Part shown: piece by piece, positions 34,156 through 43,079 of the stretch
How the letters are laid out: each line of letters opens with the position of its first letter
How positions within the stretch are numbered: position 1 is the stretch's first letter
Source of the DNA: an uncultured Alistipes sp.
Lineage (GTDB): Bacteria > Bacteroidota > Bacteroidia > Bacteroidales > Rikenellaceae
Direction of reading: 5' to 3'
Assembly: GCA_938014215.1 (NCBI GenBank)
Contig: CALLRW010000001.1
Location: forward strand, 1-64,000
Length of the DNA: 64,000 nucleotides
Made by a program: the position numbers and the translations under genes
Notes under the pieces: generated by a model
Told to the model about the DNA's origin: nothing
The model's input: only the letters and a program-made list of their open reading frames with translations
Database searches by the model: none

Positions 34156-34161
34156 CGCCTT

Positions 34162-34262
34162 TTGTAGATAAATTGTCGATAAGTTTGGTCCCGCACGTTG
34201 GATTTTTAGGGGGAAAAGTCTGAAATTTGTAGAACCGGCTTTATCCGGTTGTTTGTCGATAA
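34162..34262 (+). promoter_or_regulatory. Upstream region of the ribonucleotide reductase gene with repeated TTGTCGATAA
   Basis: TAAGTTTG at 34180-34187 fits TAnnTTTG. TTGTCGATAA occurs twice (34173-34182 and 34253-34262), and an inverted repeat AACCGG-CTTTAT-CCGGTT lies at 34233-34250. The repeated 10-mer may be a binding site for a regulator of nucleotide reduction. I looked for a cobalamin riboswitch and found none. Confidence 0.45.
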
Positions 34263-34292
34263 AAACGATAAAAATATAAGTATCAATTAGTT

Positions 34293-36848
34293 ATGTCAAA
34301 AACAAACCAAGCCGAAGCGCCGCAGAAGGTGGATTACAACGATGCGGTCGCCGAGTCGAAAAAGTATTTTGAAGGTGACGACCTTGCCGCCACGGTGTGG
34401 GTGAGCAAGTATGCCCTCAAGGACTCTTTCGGAAATATCTACGAGCGTTCGCCCCGGGAGATGCACCAGCGTATCGCCGCCGAGATCGAGCGCATCGAGC
34501 GCAAGTATCCCAACCCCCTCTCCAAGGAGGAGGCTTTCGATCTGCTCGACCATTTCCGCTACATCATCCCGCAGGGCGGTCCCATGACCGGTATCGGCAA
34601 CAACTTCCAGGTCGCTTCGCTGTCGAACTGCTTCGTCATCGGCCACAAGCATCCGGCCGACTCCTACGGCGGCATCTTCCGCATGGACGAGGAGCAGGTG
34701 CAGCTGATGAAGCGCCGCGGAGGCGTCGGCCACGACCTCTCGCACATCCGTCCGACGGGCAGCCCGGTGCTCAACTCGGCCCTCACGTCGACGGGTATCG
34801 TCCCCTTCATGGAGCGCTACTCGAACTCGACGCGCGAGGTGGCGCAGGACGGCCGCCGCGGTGCGTTGATGCTGACCCTCTCGATCAAACACCCCGATGC
34901 CGAGCGCTTCATCGACGCCAAGGTCGATACGGGCAAGGTGACCGGCGCCAACGTCTCGATCAAGATCGATGACGAGTTCATGCGTGCGGCCCTGGCCGGC
35001 AAGAAGTACCACCAGCAGTTCCCGATCGATTCGAACCACCCGAAATACGAACAGGATATCGATGCCAAGAAGCTCTGGGAGAAGATTATCCACAATGCGT
35101 GGAAGTCGGCCGAACCGGGCGTGCTCTTCTGGGATACGGTCATCCGCGAAAGCATCCCCGACTGCTATGCCGACGAGGGCTTCGTGACGGTTTCGACCAA
35201 CCCCTGCGGTGAGATCCCGCTCTGCCCCTACGACTCGTGCCGTCTGCTGGCGATGAACCTCTTCAGCTATGTCGACAACCCGTTCAAGGCCGATGCGAAG
35301 TTCAACTTCGAGAAGTTCCGCGACCATGTCGGCAAGGCCATGCACATGATGGATGATATCATCGATCTCGAACTGGAGAAGGTCGACCTGATCATTCAGA
35401 AGATCGAGAACGATCCGGAGGATCTCGATGTCCGCCGGGTGGAGCTGGAGCTCTGGAAGAAGATCCGCACGATGGCGCTCAAGGGCCGCCGTACGGGCCT
35501 CGGCATCACGGCCGAAGGCGACATGCTGGCGGCTCTGGGGCTGCGCTACGGTTCGCCGGAGGCGATCGATTTCGCCGTCGAGGTGCAGAAGACGCTGGCG
35601 CTGGCCGCCTATCGGGCTTCGGTGCGGATGGCTGCCGAACGCGGTCCGTTCCCGATCTACGACACGGCCAAGGAGGTCAACAACCCGATGATCGCCCGCA
35701 TCCGCGAGGCCGATCCGGAACTCTATGAGGAGATGGCCAAGGTCGGCCGCCGCAACATCGCCATGCTGACCATCGCACCGACGGGCACCACGTCGCTCAT
35801 GTCGCAGACCACGTCGGGTATCGAGCCGGTCTTCCGGACGGTCTACAAGCGCCGCCGCAAGATCAACCCCTCGGACCACGACACGCATGTCGACTACGAG
35901 GACGAAACGGGCGAAAAGTTCCAGGAGTACAACGTCTACCACCACAACTTCGTCAAGTGGCTCGAGGCGAACGGATACGATACGTCGAAACTGGCCACGA
36001 TCTCCGACGAGGAGCTCGACGAGTGGGTGAAGGCTTCGCCCTACCACGGCGCAACGGCCAACGATATCGACTGGGTGGCCAAGGTGAAGATGCAGGGTGC
36101 CATCCAGAAGTGGGTCGACCACTCGATCTCGGTGACGGTCAACCTGCCGAACAACGTCTCGGAGGCGCTGGTGGCCGATGTCTATCGCACGGCCTGGGAG
36201 TGCGGCTGCAAGGGCGTCACGGTCTACCGCGACGGTTGCCGCTCGGGTGTGCTGCTCGACAAGAACTCGAAGGAGAAGAAATCCTCCTGCGAGGAGCATC
36301 CGGGTGTGGTGGCGAAGCGTCCGAAGTCGATCCCGGCCGATATCGTCCGCTTCAAGAACGGTTCGGAGGACTGGATCGCCTTCGTCGGACTGCAGAACGG
36401 CCGCCCGTACGAGATCTTCACCGGTAAGATCGAGGAGGATGCCATGTACATTCCGCCGAAGATCAAGAAGGGCTATATTATTAAGGTGCGCGAGGAGGAC
36501 GGAACGAAGCGTTACGACTTCCAGTACACGGACCGCTACGGATATACGAATACGATCGGCGGAATCTCGCGTCTGTTCAACGAGGAGTTCTGGAACTACG
36601 CCAAGCTGATCTCGGGTGTGCTGCGCCACGGCATGCCGATCGAGAAGACGGTTTCGCTCATCGAGTCGCTGCATCTGGACAGCGTGTCGATCAATACGTG
36701 GAAGACGGGTGTCTGCCGCGCCCTGAAGCAGTATATCGTCGACGGTACCAAATCGAAGGGCAAATGCCCGAACTGCGGTCAGGAGAACATGGCCTACCAG
36801 AACGGCTGTCTGACCTGCATGTCGTGCGGCTATTCGAAGTGCGGTTGA
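34293..36848 (+). CDS. Adenosylcobalamin-dependent (class II) ribonucleotide reductase
   Basis: 851 aa. Reduces ribonucleotides to deoxyribonucleotides with a B12 cofactor, without need for oxygen. Typical sequence: SLSNCFV (first redox Cys), RRGGVGHDLSHIRP, the active-site NPCGEIPL (residues near 310), TGTTSLMSQTTSG and a C-terminal zinc-like CPNCG...CLTCMSCGYSKCG segment that carries the reducing cysteines. A TSCPD-type domain occupies the region before it (VRFKNGSEDWIAFVGL). Single gene, flanked by promoter features and a terminator. Confidence 0.95.
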   Translation: MSKTNQAEAPQKVDYNDAVAESKKYFEGDDLAATVWVSKYALKDSFGNIYERSPREMHQRIAAEIERIERKYPNPLSKEEAFDLLDHFRYIIPQGGPMTGIGNNFQVASLSNCFVIGHKHPADSYGGIFRMDEEQVQLMKRRGGVGHDLSHIRPTGSPVLNSALTSTGIVPFMERYSNSTREVAQDGRRGALMLTLSIKHPDAERFIDAKVDTGKVTGANVSIKIDDEFMRAALAGKKYHQQFPIDSNHPKYEQDIDAKKLWEKIIHNAWKSAEPGVLFWDTVIRESIPDCYADEGFVTVSTNPCGEIPLCPYDSCRLLAMNLFSYVDNPFKADAKFNFEKFRDHVGKAMHMMDDIIDLELEKVDLIIQKIENDPEDLDVRRVELELWKKIRTMALKGRRTGLGITAEGDMLAALGLRYGSPEAIDFAVEVQKTLALAAYRASVRMAAERGPFPIYDTAKEVNNPMIARIREADPELYEEMAKVGRRNIAMLTIAPTGTTSLMSQTTSGIEPVFRTVYKRRRKINPSDHDTHVDYEDETGEKFQEYNVYHHNFVKWLEANGYDTSKLATISDEELDEWVKASPYHGATANDIDWVAKVKMQGAIQKWVDHSISVTVNLPNNVSEALVADVYRTAWECGCKGVTVYRDGCRSGVLLDKNSKEKKSSCEEHPGVVAKRPKSIPADIVRFKNGSEDWIAFVGLQNGRPYEIFTGKIEEDAMYIPPKIKKGYIIKVREEDGTKRYDFQYTDRYGYTNTIGGISRLFNEEFWNYAKLISGVLRHGMPIEKTVSLIESLHLDSVSINTWKTGVCRALKQYIVDGTKSKGKCPNCGQENMAYQNGCLTCMSCGYSKCG

Positions 36849-36882
36849 TCCGACATGACGGAAAACGTCCTGAAATTACTCG

Positions 36883-36916
36883 AAAAAGGCCTGAAGCGGA
36901 TGCTTCGGGCCTTTTT
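36883..36916 (+). terminator. Terminator of the ribonucleotide reductase gene
   Basis: AAAAAGGCC-tGAAGC, loop GGAT, GCTTC-g-GGCCTTTTT: long stem and T-run 35 nt after the stop. Confidence 0.88.
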
Positions 36917-37033
36917 GATGGGACAAAAACCGGTTTTTGCACTTTTTTTGAAAGATAATCGAGTAACGATCTGGAAAAATGCGTACCTTTACAGCATGTA
37001 TGTAAAACATACTTATTTAACTTTTTGATGGAT

Positions 37034-38227
37034 ATGAAAAAGATTTTCCTGACTTTCATGCTCGCGGCATTCGCGGCTTCGGCCCTGGCCGAAGGCACCC
37101 CCAAGAAGCCGAGCTTCTCGGGATTTGTCTCCAACGGATTCTGGGACAATTGGGAAATATCGGCCGGTCTGGGTGGCGGAACGGCCTTCTCGAACAGCGG
37201 TAACCTCGGCTCGTGGGGCGATCGCTTCGGCTTTGAGGGTAATTTCTCGCTGACCAAGTGGCTGCACCCGGTTGTCGGTGTGCGCGGCCAGCTGCAGGGC
37301 GGTTGGTTCAATAATTTCGATGCCGAATTGGGCAAGTTGTCGTGGCCGTACATGTTTGCTCATGCCGACCTGATGATCAACGCCTCGAACTGGATCGGCG
37401 GCTACCGTGAGGATCGTGCCTGGTATGGTGTGCCGTTTGTCGGCTTCGGATACATGGCCTCGAACTTCACCGATTCGAGCCAGCGCGACAATCAGACCGG
37501 TACGAACCAGGAGTTTGCCTTCACGGCCGGTTTGCTCAACAAGTTCCGCCTCTCGCCTTCGTTCGATTTCAACATCGAACTCAAGGGGCTGATTGCCAAA
37601 TCGGAGATCTGCCCGGCATCGGTTGGCGGCGCTTACCTCTTCGGTTTCACGGCAACGGCCGGTATCACCTACCGCTTCAACCAGCGCAACTGGGAGCGTG
37701 GTGTTCCGGGATATACGGCCGAGGATATTCGTGCCTTCCAGGATGCCGTGGCTTCGAGCAACGCCGCTCTCGAGGCTGCTCAGGCCGAGAACGACCGGCT
37801 GAATGACGAACTGACGGCTGCCGACGCACGGGCTAAGGCTGCCGAGCAGGCTGCTGCCGATGCACGGGCCAAGGCTGCCGCCGAGGCCAAGAAGGTCAAC
37901 AATTCGTCGTGCCCGACGTCGATCATTCTCTATGATTACAGCATGTCGAAGCTCACGGCCAAGGACAAGACGCGTCTGGAGCTGACGGCCGAGCTGATCA
38001 AGAACGGTCCGAAGGATCGCGTCTACACGATTCAGGGTCATGCCGACCAGCAGACCGGTACGCTTGCCGGTAACCGCCGTGTGGCCGAGAACCGTGCCAA
38101 GAACGTCTATGACTACCTGGTTAAGTGCGGTGTGAACCCCAAGCAGCTTACCTACGAGGGTCTGGGCAACGAGCCGGATGTCTACAAGAACATCCAGAAG
38201 GCCAACCGTTCGGTGATCATCAAGTAG
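37034..38227 (+). CDS. OmpA-family outer membrane protein
   Basis: 397 aa. Signal peptide (ending SALAEG), an N-terminal beta-barrel of about 200 residues rich in aromatic strand ends, an Ala-rich coiled-coil linker (EDIRAFQDAVASSNAALEAAQ and following helices), and a C-terminal OmpA peptidoglycan-binding domain (YTIQGHADQQTG, NRRVAENRAKNVYDYL, LTYEGLGNEP). A major structural porin-like protein tying outer membrane to wall. The codon use is strongly biased, as in highly expressed genes. ATG at 37034 is preferred over 37028 because the signal peptide begins there. A TACCTTTA box lies at 36984-36991. Confidence 0.92.
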   Translation: MKKIFLTFMLAAFAASALAEGTPKKPSFSGFVSNGFWDNWEISAGLGGGTAFSNSGNLGSWGDRFGFEGNFSLTKWLHPVVGVRGQLQGGWFNNFDAELGKLSWPYMFAHADLMINASNWIGGYREDRAWYGVPFVGFGYMASNFTDSSQRDNQTGTNQEFAFTAGLLNKFRLSPSFDFNIELKGLIAKSEICPASVGGAYLFGFTATAGITYRFNQRNWERGVPGYTAEDIRAFQDAVASSNAALEAAQAENDRLNDELTAADARAKAAEQAAADARAKAAAEAKKVNNSSCPTSIILYDYSMSKLTAKDKTRLELTAELIKNGPKDRVYTIQGHADQQTGTLAGNRRVAENRAKNVYDYLVKCGVNPKQLTYEGLGNEPDVYKNIQKANRSVIIK

Positions 38228-38273
38228 CATACTGCCGAGACGACCGGTTGGAAGGCCGTGTCGGTGGGAACTG

Positions 38274-38312
38274 AAAAAAACTCCTGCCTCCGAGAGGGAC
38301 GGGAGTTTTTTT
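38274..38312. terminator. Bidirectional terminator
   Basis: AAAAAAACTCC and GGAGTTTTTTT flank an inner CTGCCTC/GAGGGACG stem. It serves ompA-like on the plus strand and may also end the recF operon on the minus strand, 100 nt past its last stop. Confidence 0.85.
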
Positions 38313-38410
38313 GTGCAGATGGATGAAGCCCGCGGTGCCTTGGCGGGAATGATCGGGCGGAGGCATTGCCGGGAGGCCCTGGAGAGCGGATCTTTCCTCG
38401 TGGAGTGGGT

Positions 38411-38701
38411 TCAGCGGATGATAACGGCGTTGACCAGCCGGACCCCCGAACGACGGTTGATCTCCTCCTTGAGCGCCTCGCGTTGGTAGAAGAGCTCCGA
38501 GCGGAGGACGCTCGACTGGATCCGGGCATAGAGAATGTGGCGCTCCAGCCGCAGCTCGGTGGTCAGATCGGCCGCCCGGTCCCCGACGATAGCCCGCCAG
38601 GTGTCGGGCAGTTTGCCTTCGGCAACCTTGGCCGCCACGTAGGGGCGTTTGAAGAATTCGTCGAGCAGTTCGCCCATCAGCATGGTTTTCGTCCGTCTCA
38701 T
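38411..38701 (-). CDS. DUF721 / DciA-like protein
   Basis: 96 aa. Matches the short DUF721 family (LLDEFFKRPYVAAKVAEGKLPDTW, a basic helix, and LEETINRR-like end). DciA proteins load the replicative helicase in bacteria lacking DnaC/DnaI. This version is at the short end of the family. Its ATG overlaps the recF stop (ATGA), so the two are translated together. Confidence 0.8.
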   Translation of the reverse strand: MRRTKTMLMGELLDEFFKRPYVAAKVAEGKLPDTWRAIVGDRAADLTTELRLERHILYARIQSSVLRSELFYQREALKEEINRRSGVRLVNAVIIR

Positions 38702-40038
38702 GATTCGCTGTCGGTTTTGGCAGCCGGCGGGGTGGCTGTTGATTCGTCCGCTTCGCCGGGTTCGTCGGTGTTGCCCGTTTTCCCCGCTACACTTGCTTCG
38801 CCGGTTGCGTAGGTGTCGCCCATTTCGCTCGCTTGGTCGGTCTTGTTAGTGTCGCCCGTTTCTCCGGGTTCGTCGATGTCGCCGGTTTCTCCCGCAACGC
38901 TTGTTTCGTCCGTTTCGTCGGTCTCATCGAAACCTTCGGCCGCCTGCCGCTCCTGGGTGACGCAGCCGTTGGTTACGGTGAAGAGCGCGTAGTCGCCTCC
39001 CGACCGGTCGAGGATCGTCTTCAGCCGCGTGGGGTTGCAGTCCGAGATGAAGATCTGCCCGAAGGTTGCCTCCGACACCAGCCGGATCAGCTGCTCGACC
39101 CGCCCGGCATCGAGCTTGTCGAAGAGGTCGTCCAGCAGCAGGATCGGCCGTTCGTGCCGCTCCTCGGCCACGATGGCGTACTGGGCCAGCTTCAAGGCGA
39201 TCAGGAAGGACTTTTGCTGCCCCTGCGAGCCGTATTTGCGCAGCGGATAGCCGCCGATCTTCAACACGAGATCGTCGCGGTGGATGCCGGCCGTCGTGAA
39301 TTCGTTGACGAGATCCTTCTGGCGGGCGTCGCGCAGCACCTCCTCGAACGGGCGGTTGTTCAGCTCCGAGCGGTACGACAGTTCGACCTGTTCGCGATCC
39401 TCGGCCAGCATGCGGTAGTAGCGCTCGACGACGGGCTGCAGCCGCTCGACAAAGTCGCGGCGGCGGGCATGGATCAGCCGGCCGTGTTCGCAGAGCTGCA
39501 TGTCGTAGATGGCAAGCATCGTCTCGTCGGGATGCATCTTGAGCAGGCGGTTGCGTTCGGCCAGCACGGCGTTGTAGCGCATCACGGCCTGGAGGTAGGG
39601 GCGGTCCAGCTGCGAGATGAAGGCATTGAGGTAGCGGCGCCGTTCGTCGGCGGCATCGGAGATCAGGGCGCTGTCGGCCGGCGAGACGATCACCGCCGGG
39701 ATCAGCCCCACGTGGTCCGAGAGCCGGTCATACTCCTTCCCGTTGCGTTTGAGAAGCTTGCCGCTGCGGCGCGAGAACGAGCAGACGATCGTTTCGCGGC
39801 GTCCGGCGTCGGTGGCATAGCGCCCCTCGAGCAGGAAGAACTCCTCGCCGTGGCGGATGCTCTGTCCGTCGGTCATCTGCAGTGCCGACTTGCACATCGA
39901 CAGGTAGTAGACCGCATCGAGGATGTTGGTCTTTCCGGCGCCGTTGTCGCCCACCAGCGCGTTGATCCCCGGGCAGAACGAGAGCTCCTCCCGGGCGATG
40001 TTTTTGAAATTCAGCAGCGCTATTTTCTTCAGATACAT
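38698..40038 (-). CDS. recF: DNA replication/repair protein RecF with unusual acidic repeat tail
   Basis: 446 aa. Residues 1-367 are an ordinary RecF: Walker A GDNGAGKTN, signature region GSQGQQKSFLIALKL, Walker B ILLLDDLFDKLD. With RecR (also in this window) and RecO it loads RecA at gaps. Residues 368-446 are an extra low-complexity tail rich in Glu, Asp, Thr and Gly with imperfect repeats (SVAGETGDIDEPGE / SVAGKTGNTDEPGE). Family members normally end near residue 360-370. The start at 40038 is only 4 nt beyond a TATTTTTG box. The dciA-like gene overlaps its stop. Confidence 0.94.
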   Translation of the reverse strand: MYLKKIALLNFKNIAREELSFCPGINALVGDNGAGKTNILDAVYYLSMCKSALQMTDGQSIRHGEEFFLLEGRYATDAGRRETIVCSFSRRSGKLLKRNGKEYDRLSDHVGLIPAVIVSPADSALISDAADERRRYLNAFISQLDRPYLQAVMRYNAVLAERNRLLKMHPDETMLAIYDMQLCEHGRLIHARRRDFVERLQPVVERYYRMLAEDREQVELSYRSELNNRPFEEVLRDARQKDLVNEFTTAGIHRDDLVLKIGGYPLRKYGSQGQQKSFLIALKLAQYAIVAEERHERPILLLDDLFDKLDAGRVEQLIRLVSEATFGQIFISDCNPTRLKTILDRSGGDYALFTVTNGCVTQERQAAEGFDETDETDETSVAGETGDIDEPGETGDTNKTDQASEMGDTYATGEASVAGKTGNTDEPGEADESTATPPAAKTDSES

Positions 40039-40042
40039 AGGA

Positions 40043-40099
40043 CAAAAATACAAAAAATCCGGACACGACATTGCACATTGTGAATAGTTTTGTATCTTT
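40043..40099. promoter_or_regulatory. Divergent promoters of recF and the TPR gene
   Basis: Minus strand: TATTTTTG (40043-40050) directly in front of the recF ATG, implying almost no 5' leader. Plus strand: TATCTTTG (40092-40099) for the TPR gene at 40145. Confidence 0.7.
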
Positions 40100-40144
40100 G
40101 CAAACTATCGTACGGATTATAAACTAAAAACACAAATAGCAACT

Positions 40145-40828
40145 ATGGCAAAGCAGAACGTCGCCGAACCCGAAACTCTCGGCGAAGCAATGAACAAAAC
40201 GGAGCTCTTTTTCGAAAAGAACGGCCGCCTGATGTCCTACATCTTCCTGGGCCTGCTGATCCTTGCAGCCCTGATCTTCGGCTATCGGGCCCTGATCGCC
40301 CAGCCGCGTGTGGCCAAGGCCGCCGAGATGATCGCCGAGGCCCAGAACCGCTTCGATGCCGAGACTCCCGATTTCGAACTGGCCCTGCACGGTGATGCCA
40401 ACGGCGCCGGCTTCCTCGATGTGATCGAGAAGTACGGTTCGACCCCCTCGGGCAACCTGGCCAAGCACTACGCCGGTATCTGCTACCTCCGTACGGGCGA
40501 CCTGGAGAATGCCGCCAAGTATCTGGCCAAGTATTCGGCCGTGAAGGGGCTTCCCGGTGCGCTGATCAACGCCCAGAACTACGGTCTGCAGGGCGATGTG
40601 GCCGTCGAGCAGCAGAACTATGCACAGGCCGTGAAGTTCTACGAGAAGGCCGTCAAGGCTGCCGACAACAACTTCACCGCCCCGATGTATCTGCGCAAGG
40701 CCGGCATGGCCGAGCAGGCGCAGGGCAACAACGAGGCTGCCGCCGCCTACTACGAGCGTATCCTCACTTCGTATCCCGCTTCGGTGGATGCCCGTGAGGC
40801 CGAGAAGCTGCTGGGCAGCGTTAAATAG
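40145..40828 (+). CDS. Membrane-anchored tetratricopeptide repeat protein
   Basis: 227 aa. A short cytoplasmic stretch, one membrane helix (about residues 33-54, MSYIFLGLLILAALIFGY) and three or more TPR-like helix pairs (AKHYAGICYLRTGDLENAAKYL; AVEQQNYAQAVKFYEKAV; EQAQGNNEAAAAYYERIL). The layout resembles YfgM-like ancillary chaperone subunits. Probably co-transcribed with ribH, 9 bp downstream. Confidence 0.82.
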   Translation: MAKQNVAEPETLGEAMNKTELFFEKNGRLMSYIFLGLLILAALIFGYRALIAQPRVAKAAEMIAEAQNRFDAETPDFELALHGDANGAGFLDVIEKYGSTPSGNLAKHYAGICYLRTGDLENAAKYLAKYSAVKGLPGALINAQNYGLQGDVAVEQQNYAQAVKFYEKAVKAADNNFTAPMYLRKAGMAEQAQGNNEAAAAYYERILTSYPASVDAREAEKLLGSVK

Positions 40829-40837
40829 TCGACGACG

Positions 40838-41368
40838 ATGGCAACCCGGAATCACAATCTTTCGAAATTCGACTCGCCGCTGCCTTCGGCTGCGGACATG
40901 CGTTTCGGAATCGTCGTGGCCGAGTGGAACCGCGAGGTGACCGAAGCCCTGCTCGAAGGTGCCGTGCGGACGCTGCGTGCGGCCGGATGCCCCGACATGA
41001 ACATCCAGGTGAAGTACGTCCCCGGAACCTTTGAACTCTCGCTCGGTGCGCAGTTCTTCGCCGAATATACCGATGTCGACGCCGTCATTGCGCTGGGATG
41101 CGTCATCCAGGGCGATACGCGCCACTTCGACTTCATCTGCCAGGGGGTGACGCAGGGCATTACGCAGCTGCAGATCCAGTGGAACATGCCGATTGCCTTC
41201 GGGGTGCTGACGGTGAACGACATGCAGCAGGCGCTGGATCGTTGCGGCGGACGCCTTGGCAACAAGGGTGACGAGGCCGCTGCAGCCGCCATCAACATGG
41301 TGAAGCTGCAGATCGACATGGAGGCCGCCTCGCCCGAGAAGGAGCCCGACCGTCGCAACATCAACTGA
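40838..41368 (+). CDS. ribH: 6,7-dimethyl-8-ribityllumazine synthase
   Basis: 176 aa. Last-but-one step of riboflavin synthesis, joining the pyrimidine and dihydroxybutanone phosphate. Visible motifs: FGIVVAEWNREVTEALLEGA, VPGTFELSLGAQ, ALGCVIQGDTRHFDFIC with the catalytic His, and FGVLTVNDMQQALDR. Full length. The other rib genes are not nearby. No FMN riboswitch is present upstream. Confidence 0.96.
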   Translation: MATRNHNLSKFDSPLPSAADMRFGIVVAEWNREVTEALLEGAVRTLRAAGCPDMNIQVKYVPGTFELSLGAQFFAEYTDVDAVIALGCVIQGDTRHFDFICQGVTQGITQLQIQWNMPIAFGVLTVNDMQQALDRCGGRLGNKGDEAAAAAINMVKLQIDMEAASPEKEPDRRNIN

Positions 41369-41491
41369 CCTCCCCGGAGAGGTCGGGACTTTGCCTGGCT
41401 GCGGAAGAAACCGAGGTCGGCAAGGGGCTTGTGATGTGAAAACCGACGATAGTCGCTGGAGGAATCCTTCGAGATCTCATCCCGGAGAAAG

Positions 41492-41522
41492 AAAAACCGG
41501 ACCGTTCGGGTCCGGTTTTTTT
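41492..41522. terminator. Terminator of ribH
   Basis: AAAAACCGGACC, loop GTTC(G), GGTCCGGTTTTTTT: 12-bp stem with T-run, A-run on the other side. Beyond it, the gap to the NSS transporter gene (298 bp in all) holds three tandem 10-bp copies of GTCCATATGA-like sequence (41525-41554) and nothing else. Confidence 0.9.
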
Positions 41523-41666
41523 ATGTCCATATGAGTCCATGTGAGTCCGTCTGCGGAAACAGGGTCGGACCGGTACATTGCCGGCCGCCTCGTGTCGTTC
41601 GTTCCGACTCCAATGTCCCGTGTCGGCCGCACGGCCTCCGGGCCTTTCCGCCCCCCCCGTGGAGTG

Positions 41667-43016
41667 TCAGAAGACCCCGAGGTTGTCCAGGAAGACCAGT
41701 AGCACGACGATCGGACAGAGATACCGCAGCAGGAGGATGAAGACCCGATAGATGCGGAATTTCAGCTGTCCGTGGTTCGTGATCTGATCCTTCAGCACCT
41801 GGCTGTCGAGCCTCCAGCCGACGAAGATGCAGGTGAAGAATCCGCCGAGAGGCAGCAGAATGTTGGCCGTGACGTAGTCGAGCAGATCGAACAGGTTGAG
41901 CCCGAACAGCGTGCAGCCGCTCCATACGCCGACCGAGAGCGATGCCACGGCTCCGAGCAGCGCTGTGGCGGCGGTTGTCGACCAGGCGGCGGCGCGGCGG
42001 CTCATGTGCCACTCCTCGTGCAGATAGGCCGTGATCACCTCATGGAGCGAGATGGTCGAGGTCAGCGCCGCGACGACCAGCAGCAGGAAGAAGACCGCCG
42101 ACCAGACCATGCTCAGCGGCATGCCGTTGAAGATGCTCGGCAGGGTAATGAAGACCAGCGAGGGCCCCGATGTCGGCTCGATCCCGACGCTGAAGACCGC
42201 CGGGAAGATCATCACGCCGGCCAGTATGGCCACCAGCGTGTCGAGAATCGTGACGTTCAGTGCCGTGTGGCGCAGATTGGTCTCGGGCTTGAAGTAGGAG
42301 GCGTAGGTCACCATCGTGCCGATGCCGATCGAGAGCGAGAAGAAGGCCTGTCCGAGGGCTACGAGGAAGGTCGACGGGGTCACCTTCGAGAAGTCGGGCT
42401 GGAAGAAGAAGCGCAGCCCCTCCCCGCCGCCGGGCATCAGCAGCGAGTGGATCGACAGCGCGATCAGGATGATGAAGAGCAGCGGCATCAGCACCTTGGC
42501 CGAGCGTTCGATCCCCTTCTGCACGCCGAGGGCGATGACGAAGTGGGTGGCCAGCGCGAAGAGCACCGTGTAGAGGATCGGCCGCCAGGGGTTGCGGATG
42601 AAGTTTGCGAAGAGCGATTCGTACTCCTCGGCCGTAGTGTAGCGGGCCAGATCCCCCGTTACGGAGTGCACCATGTATTCGGCCGTCCATCCCGATACGA
42701 CGAAGTAGAATCCCAGAATGAGGAAGGCGGCCAGCACGCCGTTGTAACCCAGAAAGCTCCACTTTCGGTCGAGCGAGCGGTAGGCTCCGACGGCATTGCG
42801 GCGGGTGGCGCGGCCGACGGTGAATTCGGCGATCATCAGCGGCAGCCCCAGCAGGATGACGCAGAGGATGTAGATCACCAGAAAGGCTCCTCCGCCGTTG
42901 TCGCCGGCGACGTAGGGGAATCGCCAGATGTTGCCCAGACCTACCGAGCTGCCTGCCGCGACGAGTACGGCGCTCAACTTGCCGCCCAATGTGGCGCGAT
43001 TGTGCGAATGATGCAT
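41667..43016 (-). CDS. Sodium-dependent transporter, NSS/SNF family
   Basis: 449 aa, eleven or twelve membrane segments. The first helix has the family signature GSSVGLGNIWRFPYVAGDNGGGAF with the sodium and substrate site, and later AFFSLSIGIGTMVTYASY. It resembles bacterial amino-acid transporters (LeuT/TnaT type, YocR-like) moving small neutral or aromatic amino acids with sodium. Substrate cannot be read. Start at 43016; a frame to 43058 adds an unlikely soluble segment. Confidence 0.92.
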   Translation of the reverse strand: MHHSHNRATLGGKLSAVLVAAGSSVGLGNIWRFPYVAGDNGGGAFLVIYILCVILLGLPLMIAEFTVGRATRRNAVGAYRSLDRKWSFLGYNGVLAAFLILGFYFVVSGWTAEYMVHSVTGDLARYTTAEEYESLFANFIRNPWRPILYTVLFALATHFVIALGVQKGIERSAKVLMPLLFIILIALSIHSLLMPGGGEGLRFFFQPDFSKVTPSTFLVALGQAFFSLSIGIGTMVTYASYFKPETNLRHTALNVTILDTLVAILAGVMIFPAVFSVGIEPTSGPSLVFITLPSIFNGMPLSMVWSAVFFLLLVVAALTSTISLHEVITAYLHEEWHMSRRAAAWSTTAATALLGAVASLSVGVWSGCTLFGLNLFDLLDYVTANILLPLGGFFTCIFVGWRLDSQVLKDQITNHGQLKFRIYRVFILLLRYLCPIVVLLVFLDNLGVF

Positions 43017-43035
43017 ATGCGGACTTTTTAGACAA

Positions 43036-43074
43036 ACGCCGGGCGGTGGGGAGTCCACTCCCGCCGTCCGGCGT
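43036..43074 (-). terminator. Terminator of the tyrS-folB transcript
   Basis: A GC-rich hairpin with three wobble pairs (arms 43037-43053 and 43057-43073), followed on the minus strand by TTTGTCTAAA, lies 5 nt past the folB stop. Confidence 0.7.
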
Positions 43075-43079
43075 TCGGG

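Noticed and set aside
34105..34292. Cobalamin riboswitch upstream of the B12-dependent reductase
   Set aside because: The leader is too short and lacks the conserved B12-box elements.
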